Shown here in pieces: positions 20,901-24,453 of a stretch of DNA of 24,453 nt; the first letter of the stretch is position 1; every line of letters begins with the position of its first letter. The notes under the pieces are model-generated. The model did not search any database and had not been told where the DNA came from. It was given only the letters and a program-made list of their open reading frames with translations. The stretch lies in the NCBI GenBank assembly GCA_003118195.1, contig BEXV01004219.1, positions 5,670-30,122 on the forward strand, read 5' to 3'. The DNA is from Hemicentrotus pulcherrimus (lineage: Eukaryota > Echinodermata > Echinoidea > Camarodonta > Strongylocentrotidae). Position numbers and translations under genes: made by a program.

Positions 20901-23831
20901 CAACTTACGTTAGCTAAATGAGACAATGCACAAGGGGTCATTGCACTATTATCCAAGGTCAATGACATATACCGGTAAATATATATAGATACCGTATACA
21001 CCCTATGATTGCTCTTTGAAAACATGACAAGCATTTGAATGAGATATCAGTGAACATACAAAACATATTTAAAAACAATTTCATGGAGCTGGTCCTCTAT
21101 ACTAAAGACTAGAGGCTAAACTGCTCACAAAAAAACATCAACTCACAGTCATAACTTGACTACCGAATCCTAGAGACCTTGCAGCATAGTGAAAGATGCC
21201 ATCCCCATTCTCATCAGTCATTTCTTCTGATGCCCCGCAGTCGATGAGTTGGATCACAGCCTTCATGGACTTGCATTCTATGGCTAGTAGCAGTGGTGTC
21301 TTTCCCTCGGGACACTTCTGGCTGTTTATGTGTCTGTTTGAATTCAAATCAGAGTGAAATCAATACAGAGCAAAAAAATTCTTTGAAGCTTTCATATCTG
21401 CCTTCAAAAGAAAGATAGTATAGATACATAGACAATTCTACCAAATATACATATTAATTTTTTTCAGATTGCAAAGTTAAACAAACAAAACTAATATTGT
21501 TTCAAAATCCAAAATTAAGAGTTCTTTCATAATGTTCATAATGAGTCCCCATATACAAGACCTGGGTCAAGGAAAAAGTAAATTACTTGTTTAAGGATAC
21601 AATCACCAAACACAGATTTTAAGTATGAACCTCATCCTTAAGAGTCAAATAAATGAACCACTGCACCACTAAAACCCTCCTGATGTGAATGAATTGATTG
21701 AATCAAAAAAGAATTCTTACTTGAATACTTCCGGGCATCTAAAAGAATCATTTAAACCTGCCAGCACGGCTGTATGAGCATGGGAGAAGATGTCCGCCCT
21801 CCTGGCGACTTCGCTAAGCTTCTGTAATACTGTCACATTGTACAGTCCTTCCGGGCCATTGAAGAATGGCTGGATGTGTTGATGGAGAAGGATAAACCTT
21901 GCCAGGGCATCGTCTTCATTTGTCAAACGGAACAAACTATACAAGAAATACAAAAGCAGATAGTGCAATGTTTAATGCTTGATGTACATAGAAATAAGAT
22001 TTCAAGAGAAGGTTGAGTTCTGGGAAGAGGTAAAAAAATAATTTGTGAGCATTATCATTGTTATATGCAAGGGTGGAAGAACATCAGATTAAACATGTTA
22101 CCTGAAAAGCATGGCTCTTTAAATGCCTTCATATTCTAAATATGACATGAAACATCGTAAAAATCGGGGGTAGGTTTTTTTTTTTGCCATGTGCTCATGT
22201 ACTCCCATATACATCATTCTGTGTACAGTGCTTGTAACTTTGCCAAGATTTGGCCAAATTTCTTATCATTTTGATGATTCCAGAACCTTGCGTTACACAC
22301 AAATACTTATATACTAGATGATCAACCTTTTCTGATAGATTCCACACCGTTTCTTTCACAATGCAATCCCATGATCAGAACTCAACTTCATCTTTAAGAT
22401 CACATAGAAAAGCAAAGTTTTATATAAGTTAGATGGGTCTAAGTATGGATACAAAGTAAATCTAAAGGTCTAATAAATCAACATGATTAAAAGATATAGT
22501 TTAATCCTATCGATAGCAAAGTTAGTGGAAAAAAAGTCGGATGAAATATAACATCAGGGGCAATGTTCTGAAAATGATTTTACTTTTTAAAGAAAACACT
22601 TGGCACTTGTACCGATGGCTCTTCAATTAAATGTGAATGCAGCCAGATTTGTGCAGACATCAGTGATGGCTTGTTCTAATTTTGATTGGCTATGACAATT
22701 AACATTGTTTGACGACATCGTTTCAGACTACCACCCCAGATCAATAAGTACGCGTACAAGCTATAGACTTAGTTGACATTGAAACAGCCAATTGATATCA
22801 GCAAACTTAGACCAATGATGACATTTTAAAAACATTTTTCCCATAGATATATTTTTGACACTATTTTTCAAGCATCTGGTAAAATAATTACTGAAATAAT
22901 CATTCACTATTTCTTTAGAGTTAATCATAAAGTACTATCCGAGTACTACTCGATATGAAATATAATCTCTTTTTCCCCCCTGATATCTCAGTTGTTATCT
23001 GCACCACAGTTCGACAACAATATTGTTGGTATAGGCTAGAAAATGTTGACAAAATGTCCCTTTTTTCATTACGGAATCCCGCTCCCCTGGATATCTAAAA
23101 CCCATCACACCTTACCGGTAATAAAATGTAATACTAACATAAACAAATTTAAATAAAGGATTTAACAGTTCATGTTTGCACTATATGTGAATGACTTTTG
23201 ATAGTTTGTATCTTGATTTTCTGCATTTTTTAACGTTTCTTGCCATCTACCCTCATCTGTAATAAAAGGACCCCCTTTGTCTGTCTCCCCCCCCCCCCCT
23301 TCACCCCTCTCTCTCCCTGTCTCTTTCTTTTGTCCCCCTCCCTCTCTCTCTTTCTTTCTCTCTCTCTTTCTCATCACTCTAACTCTCCCTCTCCTACACC
23401 TCTCCCTTTCTCTTTCTATATTAAAAAAAAAATGAATTTGATAAATGAATTTTAATGAAATGTCTGTATGTTTAATTTTTGATATATGTCATATTTTGTT
23501 TTGTTTGAATTTGAATTGCAATTGTAGTGTATCTTTGTGAAATGGATCGCATTTTAGCTGTTGGCAGTAATAAACCATTTCTATAGATCTACCTGAAAGC
23601 ATCGGATCCTTCACCAGGGGCCTGGACAACACACTCAAACACCTTGCTCTTCTTATCATTGTAGACCTTCATATAATCTGCATGGGCAATGACGACCATA
23701 GAGGCGTACTTCTGGGGCTTCTCCTTGCGCACCGTCCACATGTAGGAGTCGGTCATAGGGATGCTGCTCATCACCGTGTTGAACAAGAGCCCCATTGAGG
23801 AGTTTGGGGCGAAAGGATTTTTGAAAGCCAT
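9442..23831 (-). CDS. PLA2G6: calcium-independent phospholipase A2 group VI (iPLA2-beta), full gene
   Basis: The enzyme hydrolyses the sn-2 ester of glycerophospholipids without calcium, in membrane remodelling and signalling, acting in the cytosol and on membranes (family knowledge). The coding sequence joins 23593-23831, 21721-21936, 21147-21333, 20202-20386, 18954-19233, 18309-18438, 15371-15526, 13990-14286, 13284-13434, 12373-12509, 11598-11752, 10766-10936 and 9442-9660. That is 2523 bases, 840 residues. All introns are GT-AG and the phases chain without conflict. Ankyrin repeats span about residues 150-410 and the patatin domain about 512-760. GGGIKG (518-523), nucleophile Ser552 in GTSTG and Asp685 in DGG are intact. 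The start sits in a strong caccATGG context. An optional extra exon lies at 17278-17361. I could not place the polyadenylation site; TTTATT on the plus strand at 8810-8815 (AATAAA on the minus strand) is one candidate. Confidence 0.93.
9711..9922. mobile_element. MITE in intron 12 with about 38-bp inverted ends
   Basis: The left end gagcgctttcaaaaacacga and the reverse complement of the right end (ggacgctttcgcaaacacaa) match. Pairing continues through CGGAAG-CAAAGACAACGG / CGGAAGGCAAAGATGACGG. At 212 bp it is GC-richer than its surroundings and begins about 50 bases upstream of the exon 13 acceptor. Open frames across it on both strands are artefacts of its symmetry. Confidence 0.7.
10223..10293. 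repeat. 12-bp inverted repeat in intron 12
   Basis: tgttttgagcca (10223-10234) is exactly complementary to tggctcaaaaca (10282-10293). It is short and may be coincidental or the remnant of a small element. Confidence 0.4.
10521..10667. mobile_element. foldback element in intron 12
   Basis: An AT-rich left arm (attgtatggctttg ... gtgtg ... tattgct) pairs with a right arm (agcaata ... cacac ... caaagccatccaat) over about 47 bases, with interruptions. The total is 147 bp without coding capacity. Confidence 0.6.
10766..10936 (-). CDS. PLA2G6: PLA2G6 exon 12
   Basis: Residues 712-768 include [17 protein letters not shown] and [20 protein letters not shown], matching the VVSLGTG strand of the family. 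The exon is phase 0 at both ends. Its acceptor is preceded by a very long pyrimidine tract. Confidence 0.95.
10945..11065 (-). repeat. about 120-nt polypyrimidine tract before exon 12
   Basis: On the transcribed (minus) strand this is almost pure C/T, ending a few bases from the exon 12 AG (10937-10938). The plus strand reads repeated GGGAGGGAGGG blocks with potential for G-quadruplex or triplex formation. It serves as, or greatly extends, the splice acceptor pyrimidine tract. Confidence 0.75.
11598..11752 (-). CDS. PLA2G6: PLA2G6 exon 11, catalytic aspartate
   Basis: Residues 660-711 include [20 protein letters not shown], then [18 protein letters not shown]. Asp685 of DGG completes the Ser-Asp dyad. 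Of two adjacent AG acceptors (11753-11754 and 11751-11752) only the first keeps the frame. Confidence 0.96.
11910..12115. repeat. (GA)n-rich purine tract in intron 10
   Basis: Long GA-dinucleotide runs on the plus strand (11919-11965 being the purest) appear as CU runs in the pre-mRNA. It lies about 160 bases upstream of the exon 11 acceptor. Open frames here are low-complexity. Confidence 0.8.
12373..12509 (-). CDS. PLA2G6: PLA2G6 exon 10, patatin domain
   Basis: Residues 614-659 include [20 protein letters not shown] and DAPET, nearly identical to the vertebrate [12 protein letters not shown] block. The donor is CAG|GTTAGT. Confidence 0.95.
12695..13000. mobile_element. MITE-like DNA element, copy 2, 3'-truncated
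   Basis: It starts with tttaaagataaagttgagtt and follows the 21999 copy (complement) through gtgtggaat, atgatgtatatggga-type and cataataacaatga blocks. It lacks the closing inverted end and about 60 internal bases. It has diverged more than the other copies, so it is older. It lies in intron 9. Confidence 0.75.
13284..13434 (-). CDS. PLA2G6: PLA2G6 exon 9, patatin domain
   Basis: Residues 564-613 include the family-conserved [20 protein letters not shown] segment. The acceptor is CCTTGCAG and the donor CCAAG|GTACGA, phase 2. A decayed duplicate lies about 190 bases upstream in the intron. Confidence 0.94.
13600..13680 (-). pseudogene. decayed duplicate of PLA2G6 exon 9
   Basis: On the minus strand this region reads tttgcag|GGTTCACTC ... 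GGAAGCTGT ... TGGCCATCAA. It resembles the true exon 9 start (ttgcag|GGTTCTCTG ... GGAAGCTGTACATGGCTCTC), including flanking intron bases such as gaaatgaagatacttg. Stops and indels interrupt the reading frame, so it is not a usable exon. Confidence 0.6.
13990..14286 (-). CDS. PLA2G6: PLA2G6 exon 8, nucleotide-binding loop and catalytic serine
   Basis: Residues 465-563 begin with a polar linker rich in Asp and Thr. The patatin core follows: [13 protein letters not shown] (oxyanion loop) and [16 protein letters not shown] with Ser552. The acceptor is GTCATTCAG and the donor CAAG|GTAAAT. Confidence 0.96.
14322..14475 (+). mobile_element. tRNA-derived SINE (copy a)
   Basis: An A-box-like tggctcagtgg and a B-box-like ggttcaaatcc are separated as in a tRNA, with an anticodon-position CGT (threonine-like). 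The T stem and acceptor pairing are imperfect. The unit continues into a non-tRNA body (ggtaaggcattaatc ... cacttggaga) shared with 18523-18659. It is therefore a SINE and not a working tRNA gene. It lies in intron 7. Confidence 0.75.
14690..14756. repeat. hairpin with perfect 18-bp arms
   Basis: aactttattgatcaatct (14700-14717) and its exact complement (14728-14745) flank a 10-base loop; pairing extends outward weakly (TCTTCTC / GAAGAAGA). It lies in intron 7, with function unknown. Confidence 0.75.
15262..15368 (-). repeat. degenerate 22-24-bp tandem repeat beside exon 7
   Basis: Read on the minus strand, a unit like AGTCCTGGTCCAGATGGAT recurs about four times with many changes, starting just inside the exon 7 donor. 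The exon 7 frame stays open across it, so retention of this intron end would add a hydrophobic tail ending at 15192. Confidence 0.5.
15371..15526 (-). CDS. PLA2G6: PLA2G6 exon 7, ankyrin end and Cys/Gly linker
   Basis: Residues 413-464 start with [17 protein letters not shown], matching the TLLRTVGAEYC helix that closes the ankyrin domain. A glycine-rich stretch with three further-spaced cysteines ([17 protein letters not shown]) follows. In human the proline-rich long-form insert lies at this position. The donor AAG|GTTTGT is weak, and the open frame continues into the intron to 15192. Confidence 0.85.
15655..15968. repeat. 73-bp minisatellite, four copies, in intron 6
   Basis: The phrase atatgcagaagtagaggtgc recurs at 15662, 15735, 15808 and 15881, exactly 73 bases apart. 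The copies are almost identical, except that the last has an expanded ATTAGT run. Such uniformity suggests recent amplification or active homogenisation. Open frames through it are artefacts. Confidence 0.95.
15969..17277. other. intron 6 sequence, nothing further recognised
   Basis: AT-rich intron with no recognised exon, SINE or inverted repeat. Open frames here look noncoding. Confidence 0.35.
17278..17361 (-). CDS. PLA2G6: candidate PLA2G6 cassette exon
   Basis: This 84-base segment is open and codes for [20 protein letters not shown] followed by QLVDRYS. It is bounded by a pyrimidine-rich acceptor (ttgctataataag|) and a donor TTCAG|GTTTAA. It enters and leaves in phase 1, exactly as exons 6 and 7 require, so it can be included or skipped without shifting the frame. 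Inclusion gives 868 residues. The donor is weak, which fits optional use. The residues are not recognised from vertebrate iPLA2. Alignment to the human protein is better without it, so I infer an alternative exon. Confidence 0.55.
17362..18308. other. intron 6 sequence upstream of the candidate exon
   Basis: No coding segment was recognised. The part around 17700-18060 (starting cacttaaagggacttggtaa) has the feel of a dispersed repeat, but no second copy exists in this window to prove it. Confidence 0.3.
18309..18438 (-). CDS. PLA2G6: PLA2G6 exon 6, last ankyrin repeats
   Basis: Residues 370-412 include [20 protein letters not shown] and [14 protein letters not shown], aligning with the IVFGAEVDTPN region of the vertebrate enzyme. 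The exon is short and hard to spot by open frame alone. The junctions CTTTTCAG| and G|GTAAGA fix it; it ends in phase 1. Confidence 0.9.
18523..18659 (-). mobile_element. tRNA-derived SINE (copy b)
   Basis: The minus strand reads gcgcgatagctcagttggta (A box), a CGT anticodon position in ggtctcgtaatc, and a B-box-like gggtttgaaacc. The same body as copy a follows (ggtaaggcattaatc ... ctcggaga). It lies in intron 5, in sense with the gene. Confidence 0.8.
18954..19233 (-). CDS. PLA2G6: PLA2G6 exon 5, ankyrin repeats
   Basis: This is the longest ankyrin exon (residues 276-369). It includes [35 protein letters not shown] and [11 protein letters not shown]. The HWAK motif is shared with vertebrate iPLA2-beta. 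The acceptor is CCTACAG and the donor AAG|GTGAGT. Confidence 0.95.
19875..20003. mobile_element. foldback MITE with 42-bp arms in intron 4
   Basis: The left arm 19875-19916 and right arm 19962-20003 are complementary at 38 of 42 positions (core ggggacaactcgggccccaa). The 45-base spacer includes taagggttagggt. No coding frame is present. Confidence 0.85.
20004..20108 (-). mobile_element. tRNA-derived SINE (different family) in intron 4
   Basis: The minus strand reads gccgtggtctagtg (A-box-like) and gcagtttgagtcccgc (B-box-like) at tRNA-like spacing, then gtggcactaatgtccttcgg. It abuts the foldback MITE. Its head and body differ from SINE copies a and b. Confidence 0.6.
20202..20386 (-). CDS. 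PLA2G6: PLA2G6 exon 4, ankyrin repeats
   Basis: Residues 215-275 include [20 protein letters not shown] and [12 protein letters not shown]; the latter matches the conserved GYPIH block of the family. The acceptor is TTTCATCAG and the donor GTAAGT. Confidence 0.92.
20540..20672 (+). mobile_element. 3' tail of a LINE or SINE in intron 3
   Basis: ggcgctttataagcaccg followed by (ATT)n is a common ending of non-LTR elements and their SINE partners in animals. No coding remnant is visible upstream, so only the tail survives or the copy is a SINE. Confidence 0.5.
21147..21333 (-). CDS. PLA2G6: PLA2G6 exon 3, ankyrin repeats
   Basis: Residues about 152-214 include [20 protein letters not shown] and [12 protein letters not shown], both ankyrin helix pairs with the GxTPLxLA signature. 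The donor is ACT|GTGAGT, a strong site, and the exon ends in phase 0. Confidence 0.92.
21721..21936 (-). CDS. PLA2G6: PLA2G6 exon 2, N-terminal helical region
   Basis: It encodes about residues 80-151 ([14 protein letters not shown] ... CPEVF). It aligns with the region before the first ankyrin repeat in vertebrate iPLA2-beta, including the spacing of VLQKL and the [10 protein letters not shown] helix. The acceptor is TTGTATAG and the donor GTAAGA; both junctions are in phase 2. Confidence 0.9.
21999..22398. mobile_element. MITE-like DNA element, copy 3, intact
   Basis: The terminal inverted repeats are caagagaaggttgagttctg at the left and cagaactcaacttcatcttt at the right, and the element is about 400 bp without a coding frame. 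Relative to copies 1 and 2 it is inverted. It is the reference for the empty site of the nested insertion, because gtgtggaatctatcag (complement) is continuous here. It lies in intron 1. Confidence 0.85.
22399..23275. other. intron 1 sequence, nothing recognised
   Basis: AT-rich intron with no recognised exon or repeat. Confidence 0.35.
23276..23422. repeat. polypyrimidine (CT)n tract in intron 1
   Basis: Almost pure C/T on the plus strand, including a run of C at 23287-23299. In the phospholipase pre-mRNA it is purine-rich (GA), 170-320 bases after the exon 1 donor. Confidence 0.85.
23593..23831 (-). CDS. PLA2G6: PLA2G6 exon 1 (start codon)
   Basis: It encodes residues 1-79 plus two bases (MAFKNPF ... 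GSDAF). The end resembles the conserved GFRLF segment of vertebrate iPLA2 once exon 2 is joined (DAF-S-LFRL). The donor is TTTCAG|GTAGAT. The start codon has a near-ideal Kozak context, and no earlier in-frame methionine fits the family. Confidence 0.85.
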
Positions 23832-23943
23832 GGTGATGATGAGCTCTCACTCTACATTAGGAGAGGGAATAAGAAATAGGAATAGTTGACAATTAAGTGA
23901 CAGTTTTATCACATAATTCTTCACAACACCAAATAACACTTAC

Positions 23944-24080
23944 CATTATGAATATTTTTCCTTTATCTTCTTCTTCTTTTTCTGTTGAAGTACAGGCCAC
24001 CATGTTGTTGGTGTATCTTCGTACTTTGAGGGCGTGCAGATGTACTGTGCTGTGAAAGATCTTATCAAGATTCAAGAGTA
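23944..24080 (-). other. possible 5' UTR exon of PLA2G6
   Basis: The minus strand shows a consensus donor ATAATG|GTAAGTG at 23944/23943, preceded by a purine-rich AGAAAAAGAAGAAGAAGATA run of the splicing-enhancer type. An acceptor CTAATGTAG| ends at 23852, 20 bases before the start codon. The implied intron is only 92 bases. Upstream ATGs in this exon would not be in frame with the phospholipase, so it would be untranslated or carry short upstream frames. The 5' end is not determined. Confidence 0.3.
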
Positions 24081-24108
24081 TGTGCGGTTAAAAAGAACAG
24101 GCGCAATC

Positions 24109-24235
24109 CTAGCGCATCTGTGTTTTTTGCACCTCAGTCTTAAAGCTGGCTACTGAAGTAGGTCTACAGGCGATAACACTTGCAGGAAGAAAGTTCCACA
24201 GTCTGATGGCTTAGTTTCTTGACAAAAAACTAGTC
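24109..24235 (-). pseudogene. decayed reverse transcriptase C-terminus
   Basis: The minus strand reads AIRLWNFLPASVIACRPTSV followed by ASFKTEVQK and a stop. This is the LWN-LP ... SFK block at the end of CR1/Rex/Daphne-type polymerases. A stop interrupts it just upstream. It ends about 280 bases before the phospholipase start codon and shares its strand. Confidence 0.6.
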
Positions 24236-24453
24236 ATCCGGTTGGTTGAAATTGGACTCTTTGGAGTCATGATTTTATACAGAGTCAGAGTCGGACTCAG
24301 TCTCTACTTTTGTTTTCAATTTTGTCACATTTTTTGTTATGAGCATGATGAACAACTAACGAAACCAAGGCAATGCCCCCAGCTCCTGACTAGATCAGCT
24401 GCTCAGAGGCAAGAATTTGGTTGGGAAAACATACATTGTTGTTGATTTTTTTT

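Noticed and set aside
23162..23455. Low-complexity open frames on both strands
   Set aside because: They translate a polypyrimidine/polypurine tract in intron 1.
23893..24075. 60-codon open frame starting MNLDKIF as the true phospholipase N-terminus
   Set aside because: Joining it through the GTAAGT donor to the acceptor at 23852 does not keep the phospholipase frame, and the ATG at 23831 has the better context and family fit.

Overview
This window looks like a piece of a nuclear genome from a marine invertebrate, most likely an echinoderm such as a sea urchin. That placement is inference, from the metazoan phospholipase with 12 spliced introns, AT-rich DNA, dense short foldback transposons, tRNA-derived SINEs and non-LTR retrotransposon pieces. 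No bacterial operons, CRISPR arrays or functional rRNA or tRNA genes were seen.

The right 60 percent (9442-23831, minus strand) is one complete gene: a group VI calcium-independent phospholipase A2 (PLA2G6, iPLA2-beta). Thirteen coding exons were joined by hand. All splice sites are GT-AG, all phases agree, and the result is 840 codons plus a stop, compared with 806 residues in the human long form. The N-terminal region and ankyrin repeats lie in exons 1-7, a cysteine- and glycine-rich linker in exons 7-8, and the patatin-type catalytic domain in exons 8-13. The nucleophile Ser552 (GTSTG) and Asp685 (DGG) are both present, each offset by 33 from the human pair. Intron 6 holds a further 84-base, phase 1-1 open segment (17278-17361) with the properties of a cassette exon adding 28 residues. 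Intron 8 holds a decayed copy of exon 9.

The left 6 kb has two parts. At 320-1356 (minus) lie two consecutive KCTD-type BTB (T1) domains without introns, separated by an in-frame TGA and a frame change, so the locus is probably a pseudogene, or two short genes if the lesions are real but tolerated. At 1626-5648 is a three-level nest. A MITE-like DNA element is interrupted by a 3.6 kb element with 21-bp inverted ends and arrays of the CCAGTTG/CAACTGG motif. That element in turn contains a SINE-like unit and a 5'-truncated non-LTR retrotransposon with an intact reverse transcriptase frame and a (TAA)n tail. A full-length uninterrupted MITE copy at 21999-22398 and a partial one at 12695-13000 reveal the original empty site.

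The stretch 5650-9440 has no supported host gene. It holds short inverted-repeat elements, a decayed retrotransposon 3' end and a CAT microsatellite. The introns of the phospholipase gene carry at least seven more repeats: foldback elements, three tRNA-derived SINEs, a 73-bp minisatellite and long purine/pyrimidine tracts, one of them directly abutting the exon 12 splice acceptor. A third retrotransposon remnant (24109-24235, minus) sits just upstream of the phospholipase start.
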